A stretch of 64,000 nt of DNA from Haloarcula marina (GCF_024218775.1 NZ_CP100405.1:124001-188000), one strand, 5' to 3'; positions 18,787-28,287 are shown, counted from the first letter of the stretch. The notes: generated by a model from the sequence alone, not told the origin. Numbers and translations are program-made.

Positions 18787-19050
18787 GTGACAGATAAGCC
18801 GGGCCCGGATCCAACTGCTGACAGGAAATCTATCCTCGAGGCATTGGCTTTAGCGTATTCACCGGTACTTGGCACTAGTGACATTGCTGAGCGAACTGGT
18901 GTAAGTCGGCAAGCAGTGGATCAGCGGCTACGCCGGATGACAGAAGACGGACTTGTAGATACCCGAAAAATTGGACGTGCTAGGGTTTGGTGGATAACAA
19001 ACGAGGGTCGGGCCTATCTTGATCCAGTAACTGATTCGGGTAACCAGTAG
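18787..19050 (+). CDS. Small winged-helix DNA-binding protein
   Basis: 87 residues from a GTG start. It has a helix-turn-helix (LGTSDIAERTGVSRQAVDQRLRRM) and a wing (DGLVDTRKIGRARVWWITNEGR). Its C-terminal codons overlap the convergent gene at 19014-19250 by 37 bp. The two proteins share the N-terminal GPDP motif and the same domain layout, so they look like diverged duplicates. Confidence 0.72.
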   Translation: MTDKPGPDPTADRKSILEALALAYSPVLGTSDIAERTGVSRQAVDQRLRRMTEDGLVDTRKIGRARVWWITNEGRAYLDPVTDSGNQ

Positions 19051-19250
19051 ACAACAGCGCTACTCCCGACCTTCATTCGGTCAATTGTCCCTTGTTCGTT
19101 CAATTTATTGAGGCGCTGTCTTGCTCTCTCCGTCGAAAGACAAACTGCTTCTGCAATATCTCCTGTAGTCACGAATGGGGGGTCAGCTGATCGGACGGTC
19201 TCAATAATCTCTTCGTCAGTTACCTTGGGATCAGGGCCACGGGTGGACAT
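19014..19250 (-). CDS. Small winged-helix DNA-binding protein, convergent paralog
   Basis: 78 residues. It carries GPDP near the N-terminus, a helix-turn-helix (VTTGDIAEAVCLSTERARQRLNKL) and a wing (QGTIDRMKVGSSAVVYWL). Its 3' end overlaps the 87-residue paralog on the other strand. Convergent overlap means the two transcripts would be antisense to each other. Confidence 0.72.
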   Translation of the reverse strand: MSTRGPDPKVTDEEIIETVRSADPPFVTTGDIAEAVCLSTERARQRLNKLNEQGTIDRMKVGSSAVVYWLPESVTGSR

Positions 19251-19326
19251 ATTCTGTATTGCTAACTATGTTGCTATGGAGCAATAGATTTTTGGTTGTC
19301 CGGGACAACAGTATGAGCAGGAACGC

Positions 19327-19680
19327 ATGCGTAGCTGGTCGGTTTCTTACGAAATCGTCCCGGTGCCAGAACACCGAGACGCATGGTTCCTGGGAGAACC
19401 AATGGTAACTACACGAGTCTACCCACAAGAACGCATCGCCCACGAAGAACTATCCCAGCACTCGTTTTCCGGGACCGTCGATCAAATCCGCTACCGGAAG
19501 CGGCAAGAATTCCCAACCATCGTTGAAGTTGCTGAACCGGCGAGAATTGAACTTGTCGGGACTGTAGTTTCGACGCTTAGCCAGTGGTGTGAATACGCGC
19601 ACGAGGGCCGTGGCTACCGCAATCAAGCAAACATCGACCATGCGCTCGTCCAGGACTCTATCCGGGGTGTTCCGACGTGA
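19327..19680 (+). CDS. Hypothetical 117-residue protein
   Basis: The first codons read MRSWSVSYEIVPVPEHRDAW, followed by a beta-rich middle and a basic-aromatic C-terminus (WCEYAHEGRGYRNQANIDHAL). I do not recognise a family. It overlaps the next gene by four bases (GTGA), so the two are probably translated together. The position downstream of the HTH pair suggests a plasmid or provirus gene set. Confidence 0.55.
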   Translation: MRSWSVSYEIVPVPEHRDAWFLGEPMVTTRVYPQERIAHEELSQHSFSGTVDQIRYRKRQEFPTIVEVAEPARIELVGTVVSTLSQWCEYAHEGRGYRNQANIDHALVQDSIRGVPT

Positions 19681-19928
19681 GCTGTACCGTCGAGCAGCGC
19701 AAACAGGTTCGACGTGCTGCACGGGCTATTCGAGACTGTGCACCTGCCATTGCCGTCGACATCGTCGCGCCGAATGCGAGTCAGTACGACGCGTGGACCC
19801 TCGATGCCGTGTTACGGGGACCAGACGGTGTGCCGCCAGCGGTTTTGCGTGAGCTGGCGCTTGCCGGGTTGACCTTGCGGCCGACGCCGTCGCAGGCAGG
19901 GTTCCAGCATGTGACTGCGACGGCGTAG
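19677..19928 (+). CDS. Hypothetical 83-residue protein
   Basis: It starts at a GTG inside the stop of the previous gene. The sequence is helical and Ala/Arg-rich (EQRKQVRRAARAIRDCAP), ending in PTPSQAGFQHVTATA. Small proteins like this are common on haloarchaeal plasmids, but I cannot assign a function. A TTAACCAAC inverted repeat begins 12 bp after its stop. Confidence 0.55.
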   Translation: MSCTVEQRKQVRRAARAIRDCAPAIAVDIVAPNASQYDAWTLDAVLRGPDGVPPAVLRELALAGLTLRPTPSQAGFQHVTATA

Positions 19929-19939
19929 TCCAGAGATAT

Positions 19940-19979
19940 TTAACCAACATACGGGCGGGGACTGCAGACAGTTGGTTAA
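19940..19979. repeat. TTAACCAAC inverted repeat, copy 1
   Basis: The arms TTAACCAAC (19940-19948) and GTTGGTTAA (19971-19979) are separated by 22 bp. The same arms and spacing recur near the replication region at 49.3, 51.5 and 55.6 kb. The spacing places the arms about three helical turns apart, as expected for a two-site protein-binding element. Confidence 0.8.
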
Positions 19980-20097
19980 CTAGCTGAGCGAGAAACACAT
20001 ACTTTCTGCGGAGAAAATATTGCGTATGAATTGGTTGCCTTTTCAGCGAACTGTGTAATCGACTCCCTTTTCACCGGCGCCGATATAATATGTGGGA

Positions 20098-20519
20098 ATT
20101 TGAATCATTCATGAGTTCGTCTGAAACCGAGATTTCCATGTACTCACTCGAGCCGAACGACTGCTTCAATCCCTCATGGGTTCGTCTGAAACGCTATCCG
20201 CTCCGCGATTGCCGAGCGTGACACGCTGCTTCAATCCCTCATGGGTTCGTCTGAAACGGTATGTCGACGCTGACGGCGACTATAAGACCGTCGCTTCAAT
20301 CCCTCATGGGTTCGTCTGAAACTATGTCAGAAGAACCTAACCATAGTGTCACAATCGACGCTTCAATCCCTCATGGGTTCGTCTGAAACGACGGATCCCA
20401 CCAGATCGTGGAGCACCCACGGGCGCTTCAATCCCTCATGGGTTCGTCTGAAACGAGGCGCTCGTCCGTGCCCTCGAGGCCAAATCACAGCTTCAATCCC
20501 TCATGGGTTCGTCTGAAAC
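20098..20519 (-). CRISPR. Orphan CRISPR array, 7 repeats and 6 spacers, type I-B-like repeat
   Basis: Six identical 30-bp repeats start at 20163, 20228, 20293, 20360, 20425 and 20490. A degenerate seventh at 20098-20127 has six mismatches. Spacers are 35 bp, except one of 37 bp at 20323-20359. On the minus strand the repeat begins GTTTCAGACGAACCC and ends GGGATTGAAGC, as in haloarchaeal type I-B systems. That orientation and the degenerate repeat at the low-coordinate end place the leader to the right. Instead, a broken integrase gene follows directly at 20520. No cas gene is in the window. Confidence 0.95.
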
Positions 20520-21214
20520 TACCCTGCCGTTCGTGCTTCGAAGGGACGTAGATACAGTTCTGATAGTCGGATAGCTGAGGTGCAGTTCCCAACTCGGGGT
20601 AACACTCTCTGATTTGCGAGTGCGCAATCGTGATGTCTTCGAGACGAATATTCAGGAACTCACCTACCCTCATCCCGAGCTTGAGTAGCCAGATCAAAAA
20701 GAGCCGCTCCCGGATATTCGTACAGCCATGGATGATCTCAGAGATGTCGCTCTCTGTCAGGTGTGGATAGTCCTTCTCATCCGTATCGTCGGCAAGATTC
20801 ATCTCTCGTTTGGCGATGTTGAACGGGTTGTAATCCGAAGGGTGTGGGAATGCGTAATAGTCCTGCCACCATTCGTAGACTCGGCCGAGATTGTCTCGCT
20901 TCTGTTCAATCGTATTCGTCGAGTTCTCCCGTTCGTTTTGGAGGTGAGCCGCAAACCCCTTGATATGCTTCTCGTTGGGGCACGCGGGGTGTCGACCCTC
21001 GTTGGACATGAAGGCTCTCCACTGATCGAACGTGTGACGGTAGTTCTTTAGCGTCGACTCAGAGGGATTCTTCGGGAGTAAAAACCCGTTCGACATAGGC
21101 TTGGAAAAGATCAACGTCGATATCTGCAAAGTCAGCCTCGTACTGACACAGCGGATCAGTTTGTCGACCGAAAGCTTCTGCAACTTCGCCGAGGTTCTGA
21201 TTATGACTCACCAT
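20520..21214 (-). pseudogene. Tyrosine integrase pseudogene, frameshifted and cut off at the CRISPR repeat
   Basis: The intact start is the ATG at 21214 (N-terminus MVSHNQNLGEVAEAFGRQ), which runs to FTPEESL and a stop near 21063. The integrase then continues in another frame from about 21070 (ESTLKNYRHTFDQWRAFMSNEGRHP). One extra base near 21062-21068 explains this. The core-binding domain and the first catalytic Arg (LKLGMRVGEFLNIRLED) are present, but the gene ends at IYVPSKHERQGS where the CRISPR repeat begins. The H-x-x-R and Tyr motifs are missing, so it cannot be active. Confidence 0.88.
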
Positions 21215-21434
21215 GTCTAGTTTGGTTCAACGGCGATTCTCCAGGGTACTCGTATTCCCTGCCTGTCAGCAACACCCTGCACATTGTCAATTTCCTCGGG
21301 CATGCAAAAGCGTCGGCGAGATCGTGGATCCGGCCCGCAACAGATATTCAACAGTAATAGCCAGATGACTAGTGAGATGATGGCAATTCTTATTGTCTAA
21401 TCCCCCTCCGGTCAGAACCTGGCCATTGTACTAA

Positions 21435-21941
21435 TTAACTGAAGGTCGCAGACTCTTTCGCAGTCAACTGGAGATTCTCGGCAATAAGCACAAGATCATC
21501 GTCTTGATTACTAATCTCGATTTGTAACGTGAGAATTCCCCAGTCGTCATCCTGTTCTGAAGCGTCAACGATTTCGATAGTCCCAGAAATCGTATCGCCG
21601 ACATACACTGGATTAAGAAATCTAACCTTGTTGAATCCATAATTTACACCGAATCCGGCGTCTCTACTGATTGTGTCAACCACGAAACCATCCACGATAC
21701 CCATGATGAGGACACCGTGAGCAACGATTCCATCGATAAGTGGATGCTCAGCAGCGTATTCCGCATTGACATGGTTAGGATGAGAGCCGTCTGTTGCACC
21801 GTTGAACATGCGTATGTCAGAGTGGGTAATCGATCTTCCCGCCGTCTGGAACTGCTGACCGACTTCGAAATCCTCGTATGTCTTTGTTTCCGCGAGATAC
21901 TCGCTGAGTGAATCGTAATCTTGGAATGACTTACGTGCCAT
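21435..21941 (-). CDS. MaoC-like (R)-hydratase/dehydratase
   Basis: 168 residues, hot-dog fold. The hydratase signature is FNGATDGSHPNHVNAEYAAEHPLIDGIVAHG, with the Asp and His of the catalytic dyad. Enzymes of this family hydrate enoyl-CoA or related thioesters. It begins a run of CoA-linked enzymes (CoA-transferase, acyl-CoA synthetase, enoyl-CoA hydratase) in the AT-richer part of the window. It is transcribed away from those genes, so it is probably not in the same operon. Confidence 0.88.
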   Translation of the reverse strand: MARKSFQDYDSLSEYLAETKTYEDFEVGQQFQTAGRSITHSDIRMFNGATDGSHPNHVNAEYAAEHPLIDGIVAHGVLIMGIVDGFVVDTISRDAGFGVNYGFNKVRFLNPVYVGDTISGTIEIVDASEQDDDWGILTLQIEISNQDDDLVLIAENLQLTAKESATFS

Positions 21942-22911
21942 AGTATCCTGCCTTCGTCCCGGATATTAAACCTAATCGTCCACCACGTCCTCAGCCGCCG
22001 TTATTTCTGAGATAGTTTCGATTAATTTTCTCTACACTAATCTTTTCGAACTGATCCATGAACCGTATTCTCACTGACAAACGGGTGAGGAACGCATTCG
22101 GTGGGCTCACCCCTGGAGCGGAGACCCTACATTAACAGATTAGAGGATTAATGATCCTTTTGCCAGGCTGCTATTAGGGCTTATCAGTACAGCCAAAATC
22201 GTCGAATGCTGGCCCGCAACCAGAACCATCGTTACAAAGTTAAATAACGCACTAACGCGGAGGGAACGTTCCTTGAATTTTCTACGCGCTATTGAGCACC
22301 TGCTCATCAGCAATGTACATCCTTAAATCTCAGTCAGGATTGGTTGCTTTATCTCCCTCGCCCCGTAAAAACTGAATTGCAGTACGGAACTCACAAAGCC
22401 GACATAAACTTCAATTGGGAGACAATAGATCCTGGGTTAATGAGGGACGATAGTAAGGAGATCGCCGAATTCGACACCAATCGATTTCATCAAAGGCGTA
22501 AACATATCGGGTCGCCAGTCGAAATTATTGAACCGAGTCCTTATCGAAGCTTCAATCAGGTATACTTCGTCGCGCGCTGGCGTATATAGATTTTCGTACT
22601 TTAATAAGATGTCAATGGTGAGAATGAAGTCCCCCCGGAGACACTCACCTAAACTACTGATCTACCTCGGTATAGAAATCTGCATGGGAGAAACAGATTA
22701 ACTCATGTAATGGGTTAGAAGATGTGAAGAAGATCCAGTTGTGGTGATTTCTATTAAATAATGTATCCTCCCAACAGTGAGAATTCTAGTTATATTCGGT
22801 TATTGGCTAAGTTCCTCAGTTCCGGAAGATTATTGCTCATAATGGACTGAGCTGCAAATTTCCGAGATCGGTTGACTAAGGCTTATTATACCTGCGAATA
22901 CTGCATTACTT
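21942..22911. other. 970-bp stretch with no convincing gene
   Basis: An 81-codon frame at 22344-22589 (plus) shows no recognisable motif and is probably chance or a remnant. The stretch is AT-rich. A TATA-like TTATTATA at 22884-22890 precedes the CoA-transferase ATG by about 22-28 bp, so that gene is likely leaderless. Confidence 0.5.
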
Positions 22912-24108
22912 ATGGCATTGCCATTGGAGGATGTAACAGTTGCTGACTTCACGAAGATGATGCAAGGTGGCTGGGCAACTCAAAAACTCGCGGACATGGG
23001 TGCCGAAGTCATCAAGATTGAACAGCCTGGCGGCGAATTCAACCGATCCCATACAGTAGGAGGCGATCTGTATCAGGGAGTTGGGCCTTTCTTTCTCGCG
23101 ATGAATCGCAATAAACGTAGTATCGAACTCAATTTAAAGAATGATGAGGGGCTTGAAGTCGCGCAGAGAATAATCAAGAACGCAGACGTCCTGATGGAGA
23201 ATTTTCGTCCCGGTGTAATGGAGCGTCTCGGTCTGGGATTCGAACAAGTGAAGGAGATCAATACCGAGATTGTCTACGTCTCCGCATCTGGTTACGGAGC
23301 AGATGGACCCTATTCTGATCGTCCAGGTCAAGACCTTCTTGTTCAAGCATTATCAGGGCTTGCCAAGAAAACTGGCCGGAAAGATGATCCCCCGACTGCA
23401 GCTGGAACCTACATCGGTGATGAACTCTCCGCAACTAATCTCGCCCTCCATACCGTCATTGCGCTCTATCATAAAAAAATGACTGGTGAGGGACAAAAGG
23501 TCGAAGTTAATCTATTTGACACGATGGTTGATGCTCAGTGTCAAGAAATAACAGCTACACTTAATCTCGAAAGGGAATTTAGTCGGAGCGAGGAAAACGT
23601 CTCACACCCGACTGAATCTGCCCCATATGGAATCTATGAAACAGAAGATGGTCACATAGCGATCGCGATTGCCCCCCTTGAGGAATTAGGCGATTCGCTT
23701 GGGATTGAGGAATTAGCAGAGTATGCATCTGGTGATCTGGCTTATGACAGCCGTGATGAGATATTTCGGATTATTGAGTCACATACTCGTGAAAATAAGA
23801 CCGAGGATTTGCTGGAACAGTTACTTGAAGACGATCACTGGGTAGCTAAGGTTCAAAATTATTCAGACCTCTCTGAGGATCCTCAGATAGAGCACAATGA
23901 TATGCTTGTGGATGTTGAGCATCCCGAGGTTGGAACGTATAAAACGACGGGGATTCCCGCAAAGTTCTCTGAAACACCTGGAGAAATTCGCTCACCTCCT
24001 CCACAAGTTGGGGAGCATACGGAAACGATCTTAAGCGAACTTGGGTATGATGACGAAGATATAGGCCATCTAAATGATATCGGTGCAATAGGCGATCTGA
24101 AAGAATAG
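22912..24108 (+). CDS. Family III CoA-transferase (CaiB/BaiF)
   Basis: 398 residues, full length for the family. The N-terminal motif LADMGAEVIKIEQPGG, the substrate region MNRNKRSIELNLKNDEG, and Asp170 in TYIGDELSA (equivalent to the catalytic Asp that forms the CoA-ester intermediate) are all visible. The enzyme moves CoA from one acyl-CoA to a free acid. It is followed on the same strand by an acyl-CoA synthetase, giving two alternative routes for activating an organic acid. A degraded copy of another family member lies at 48.1-48.5 kb. Confidence 0.92.
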   Translation: MALPLEDVTVADFTKMMQGGWATQKLADMGAEVIKIEQPGGEFNRSHTVGGDLYQGVGPFFLAMNRNKRSIELNLKNDEGLEVAQRIIKNADVLMENFRPGVMERLGLGFEQVKEINTEIVYVSASGYGADGPYSDRPGQDLLVQALSGLAKKTGRKDDPPTAAGTYIGDELSATNLALHTVIALYHKKMTGEGQKVEVNLFDTMVDAQCQEITATLNLEREFSRSEENVSHPTESAPYGIYETEDGHIAIAIAPLEELGDSLGIEELAEYASGDLAYDSRDEIFRIIESHTRENKTEDLLEQLLEDDHWVAKVQNYSDLSEDPQIEHNDMLVDVEHPEVGTYKTTGIPAKFSETPGEIRSPPPQVGEHTETILSELGYDDEDIGHLNDIGAIGDLKE

Positions 24109-24263
24109 GGGAGCATCAGTATGGACCTCATGTCTTGAAAACAACGGCTCAAAGCCGCTTCTACACAGGTCCTTTAAACATGGTGGAATATTATGAAAAT
24201 AGATCCACCCTCCCAGTTGCTTTACCGCAATCTACTTACTAACTCTTATCGTATCTCCTAACA

Positions 24264-25892
24264 ATGGTCTGGTCCGTCCCAGTAGACGGAAATACGTACG
24301 AAGAAGCACAAAGTCAATTCAGATGGCAGTTCCCATCTGATTTCAACGCTGCCAATGATCTGGTCCGAAAGCACGACAACCTCGATAAGAAAGCGCTCTA
24401 CGAAAAGTCAACCAACGGAGAGAAGACTTCGTATTCTTTCAGAGACATTGACAGCTTATCCGACGACTTAGCATTCGCAATTGAGGGGCTTGGTCTTGGC
24501 CAAGGTGATAGAATTGCCATCGCAGGTTCACAAAGATCCGAAACTCTTGCAACACATCTAGCTGCTTGGAAGATGGGAGCAATTTCCGTTCCCCTATCTT
24601 GTATGTTTGGAGCGGAGGGTATCCGATATAGGCTGAACGATAGCGGCTCAAGAGTAGTCATCGCTGAGAGTGAAATGGTGCCTTCTATTCGTGCGATTAG
24701 TAGCAAGTGCAAAAATTTAGAACATATTATCTCTATCGGTGGGAACGAAAGCAACGAAGAACCAACATTCGAATCCTTCGTTGAATCCGAGAGCGCAAGA
24801 TATGAAATCAAGCAAACCGATCACGAGACACCTGCAATAATCATCTACACGAGTGGGACGACTGGTGACCCCAAGGGAGTCCTTCATACTCACGGAATAT
24901 GGGCTGGTTCAGTGCCTGCTTTTTATATGTATTTTGACGGAATGCCATCAGAAGATGATGTTTTCTGGACTCCTTCAGATTGGGCTTGGATTGGATCACT
25001 CGGCAATGTAATTTTTCCACCGTGGCACTTCGGTTGTCCAGTCGTAGGGGCGACGTTGGAGAAATTCAGCCCTAAGGAAGCCCATGCGATTATGGCTGAG
25101 TTTGATGTCACTAAGACATTCCTGCCCCCTACTGCCCTTCGTATGATGAAGGAACAATCTTTTGAAACGGCAAGTCTCTCTCTTGAAGCTATACTTTCTG
25201 GGAGTGAAGTTCTAACATCTGATGTCAGCGAGTGGGTTAGCGAATCGATGGAGGGCGTTCACCTAAACCAGGTCTATGGCCAGACCGAGGCTCATTCCAT
25301 TATTGCAACCTCTCAAATGTGGTTTGATTATCGGGCTAACAAACTCGGAAAAAGTGTTGTCGGTCACGACGTCGCAATTGTTAACGATGAAGGAAATACT
25401 CTTGCTCCTGGCTCGGTGGGTGAGATCGCAGTGAAATTTGAAGACGACCCTGTGGTGGCATCTGAGTATTGGGGGCGACCAGAACTCCTCGATGAAACCC
25501 ATATGAACGGATGGCACTTGACAGGAGATCTCGGGATGATTGACGAAGACGGATACATCGAGTTCAGATCGCGCAAAGATGACTTGATCATAAGCAGTGG
25601 TTATAGCATAAATCCCCTCGAGATTGAACAAATCTTAGCAGAACACCCGTCAGTAGAACAAGCAGGAGTGATTGGTGTCCCAGATGAGCTACGCGGCCAG
25701 CTGATCAAGGCTTTCATAAAACCGAAAGAGAAAGTCAAACCTTCCACAAAGTTAAAAACCGAACTCAAAGAACTTGTACGTGAAGAAGTAGCTCTATACG
25801 CATACCCACGTGAAATAACATTTACAGATCAGTTCCCTACATCTGCTTCAGGGAAGCTTGATCGTAGTAAGCTATCGAGCCTCGATAACTAA
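24264..25892 (+). CDS. AMP-forming acyl-CoA synthetase
   Basis: 542 residues. Core motifs are the P-loop YTSGTTGDPKG, the A5 motif QVYGQTEAH, the A7/A8 region GDLGMIDEDGYIEFRSRKDD, and the C-terminal A10 motif SASGKLDRSKL with the catalytic Lys. It activates a carboxylic acid to its CoA ester through an acyl-AMP. The closest visible style is a medium-chain or acetoacetyl-type ligase, but the substrate cannot be read. It lies 156 bp after the CoA-transferase. Confidence 0.93.
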   Translation: MVWSVPVDGNTYEEAQSQFRWQFPSDFNAANDLVRKHDNLDKKALYEKSTNGEKTSYSFRDIDSLSDDLAFAIEGLGLGQGDRIAIAGSQRSETLATHLAAWKMGAISVPLSCMFGAEGIRYRLNDSGSRVVIAESEMVPSIRAISSKCKNLEHIISIGGNESNEEPTFESFVESESARYEIKQTDHETPAIIIYTSGTTGDPKGVLHTHGIWAGSVPAFYMYFDGMPSEDDVFWTPSDWAWIGSLGNVIFPPWHFGCPVVGATLEKFSPKEAHAIMAEFDVTKTFLPPTALRMMKEQSFETASLSLEAILSGSEVLTSDVSEWVSESMEGVHLNQVYGQTEAHSIIATSQMWFDYRANKLGKSVVGHDVAIVNDEGNTLAPGSVGEIAVKFEDDPVVASEYWGRPELLDETHMNGWHLTGDLGMIDEDGYIEFRSRKDDLIISSGYSINPLEIEQILAEHPSVEQAGVIGVPDELRGQLIKAFIKPKEKVKPSTKLKTELKELVREEVALYAYPREITFTDQFPTSASGKLDRSKLSSLDN

Positions 25893-25908
25893 ATCACTAC
25901 ACAACTCA

Positions 25909-26670
25909 TTAGGGCATGAGCGACCGCCCACCATCAATTTGCAGAATTATTCCCGTTATCCAGTTTGACATCGGTGAGCCCAAGAAGAGTGCCGCCTCGG
26001 CAATGTCTTCAGGGACACCAGTCCGGCCAAGTGGGGTATAGTCTTCTGGAAATTCCCTAAGATCCTCTGTCATGGGCGTACGAACCAGTGACGGAGCGAT
26101 GACGTTGGCATATACTCCATAGGAAGACCCGTATCCTGCTATATCCTTCATAAATCCGTGAAGTCCCCCTTTGGACGCCGCATATGCCGTGTTTTGACCG
26201 GATTTTCCCGTCTCTCCAACAATCGATCCAATAGCGACGATCTTCCCGTAGCCATTGGCGGCCAAATCGTCAAAGAATCTATCAACCAAGAGAAAAGAAC
26301 CGGTTAAATTGATGCCAATAATTCGGTTCCAATCGTCTAAGGTTGTTTTTTCAAATGGGAGTTCCGGCGAGACACCGTGAGCCATCACCAAAATATCTAT
26401 CTTATCCGAAAAGTTGTGTGATGCTTCATGAAGCAAATCAATATCTGCTGGATCAGTAACATCACACGCAACGGACTCGCATGCCTGCCCACGGCTTTCT
26501 ACAAGCTCTACGACGTTAGATAGTCGATCTGAGTCTATATCTGTGGCGATCACGTCAGCTCCTTCGCGGGCAAACGATTGGCAGATTTTATTTCCAATTC
26601 CACCACCAGCACCCGTCACAACAGCCGTTTGCCCGTGCAGATCGGGTGGACCGCTTGAATTTCCGTTCAT
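25909..26670 (-). CDS. Short-chain dehydrogenase/reductase
   Basis: 253 residues. The Rossmann motif TGAGGGIG is at 19-26, the catalytic Ser at 149 (AIGSIVG), and Tyr163 and Lys167 lie in TAYAASKGG. The usual NNAG motif reads VMAHG here. The C-terminus (ITGIILQIDGGRSLMP) is typical. It would oxidise or reduce a hydroxy or keto group with NAD(P). It is convergent with the acyl-CoA synthetase, with 16 bp between the ends. Confidence 0.92.
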   Translation of the reverse strand: MNGNSSGPPDLHGQTAVVTGAGGGIGNKICQSFAREGADVIATDIDSDRLSNVVELVESRGQACESVACDVTDPADIDLLHEASHNFSDKIDILVMAHGVSPELPFEKTTLDDWNRIIGINLTGSFLLVDRFFDDLAANGYGKIVAIGSIVGETGKSGQNTAYAASKGGLHGFMKDIAGYGSSYGVYANVIAPSLVRTPMTEDLREFPEDYTPLGRTGVPEDIAEAALFLGSPMSNWITGIILQIDGGRSLMP

Positions 26671-26855
26671 GTGTTCTCCACTTGATTAAATAATAGCCAT
26701 GCTACAGCGTACTCTATCAGTTTCACAATAGAGAGAATGAGCAGATCAATATTAAATATGTGGATTAGTGTCAATCGAAAATCAAGGCTGGGTCAGGAGT
26801 ACTATTGGCTAGCAAGACATTGAAGATCAAGCATAGACAGCTTCCTCATTGAGTA

Positions 26856-28184
26856 CTAGTCGTCGATAACGATTATTCGAAGATCATTAACGTTTGTTCC
26901 AGTCGGCCCCGTTTTTATGAGAGAATTAGATTTCTCAAGAAATGTGTATGCGTCATTATTTTGGAGTGCGTTGTGACCATCATTCTCAGCATTCGCGGTG
27001 GTTTCAGAATCGACAATTGCGCCTGCGGCATCACTCGCACCATCAATACCATCAGTATCCACGCTTGCAACAACGATATCTTCAATGTCAAGTTCCAGTG
27101 AACTTGCAAGTGCAAATTCTTGATTCGGACCGCCTTTTCCATCTCCAGTAATCGTCACCGTGGTTTCTCCGCCAGAAACCAACACGGCTGGTGGTAAAAA
27201 GGGATTTCCCGTGTTATGGATCTCTTCAGCAATACCGACATGTGTCTTCGCGGCTTCACGTGCTTCACCGCGAATACGAGACGAAAGGATGTACGAATCA
27301 AATCCCTGGTCAACTGCAGTGGCACGTGCAGCCAGCAAAGTCGTCATTCCATCCGCGAGTACGTGCATAAATACGTTTTCGAAGACATTATCGTCAGAAG
27401 TTGGCGTCTCTGGGAGTTTGCCCCGAACTCCTTGTTGTAAATGACTTTGAACGGGATCCGGGACATCAAGGCGATACCGCGAAGCAATTTTTCTTGCATC
27501 ATCGTATGTCGTTCTATCTGGCGACAAGGGGCCGCTGGCAATGATGCTGAGATCATCCCCCACGACATCGCTAAATACAAGTCCCACAACAGTGGCGGGT
27601 GAGGCAATCTTGGCGAGCCTGCCGCCTTTTATCTGTGAAAGGTGCTTTCTAACTGTGTTGATTTCGTGTATCGATGCACCACTGGCGAGGAGTTCAGCTG
27701 TGGTCGCACGGATTTCCTCGAGTGTGAGAGGCTCTGTGGGTGCAGAAAGGAGAGCGCTCCCTCCACCTCCGATGAATGCTAGAACAAGGGTACTTTCCTT
27801 ACTCTTCTCAGCGGAGGTTATCACTTCACGTGTTCCCTCTATATTTTTCGTAGTTGGAATAGGGTGGTCACCCTCAATGACGCGAATTTTCGAAGTGTCA
27901 GCGGCTCCATCGGTGACAACTACCCCCCTGGTGAGATCTTCACCAAGAAGTTTTTCTAAGACGGTAGCTGCTTCTCCTGCTGCATTCCCGCCCCCAAGTA
28001 ATACGACTTCATCGTAGTCTGCAAGATTGTACTGTGTTCCATTGATGGTAAGAATTCCATCTTTGAGCGTAATTGTCCGTTCAAGAACAGACTTTGGGTG
28101 TGCTGCTTCGATTCCTGCCTCAAGAGAAGCGAGAGCTATCTCATGGGCTGCCGTGGACGCTAAACTGTCTCTGTCCCTGATCAC
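26856..28184 (-). CDS. gckA: Glycerate 2-kinase (DUF4147/MOFRL family)
   Basis: 442 residues, the normal length. The N-terminal DUF4147 domain includes VVLLGGGNAAGEAA and EGDHPIPTTKNIEGTREV. The C-terminal MOFRL domain includes VSGGETTVTI, GKGGPNQEFALA and DTDGIDGASDAAGAIVD. These enzymes phosphorylate D-glycerate at C2; older annotations call them hydroxypyruvate reductases. It may convert glycerate made from the imported compound to 2-phosphoglycerate. The ABC permease genes lie just downstream on the same strand in this orientation. Confidence 0.92.
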   Translation of the reverse strand: MIRDRDSLASTAAHEIALASLEAGIEAAHPKSVLERTITLKDGILTINGTQYNLADYDEVVLLGGGNAAGEAATVLEKLLGEDLTRGVVVTDGAADTSKIRVIEGDHPIPTTKNIEGTREVITSAEKSKESTLVLAFIGGGGSALLSAPTEPLTLEEIRATTAELLASGASIHEINTVRKHLSQIKGGRLAKIASPATVVGLVFSDVVGDDLSIIASGPLSPDRTTYDDARKIASRYRLDVPDPVQSHLQQGVRGKLPETPTSDDNVFENVFMHVLADGMTTLLAARATAVDQGFDSYILSSRIRGEAREAAKTHVGIAEEIHNTGNPFLPPAVLVSGGETTVTITGDGKGGPNQEFALASSLELDIEDIVVASVDTDGIDGASDAAGAIVDSETTANAENDGHNALQNNDAYTFLEKSNSLIKTGPTGTNVNDLRIIVIDD

Positions 28185-28287
28185 ATTTTAAAGGACAGCC
28201 GAGTTATTAATAGCTCTTTATCTATCCATGTGCCATACTCTCTATGAATTCCGTAAGTGGATAAGAGTGCGAGTAGACTGAGGGAGA

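Noticed and set aside
20128-20489. CRISPR spacers matching genes in this window
   Set aside because: No match was noticed by eye. A proper search of both strands could not be run, so no claim is made.
22344-22589. 81-codon frame
   Set aside because: No motif, no neighbours in an operon, and AT-rich noncoding surroundings. Probably chance.
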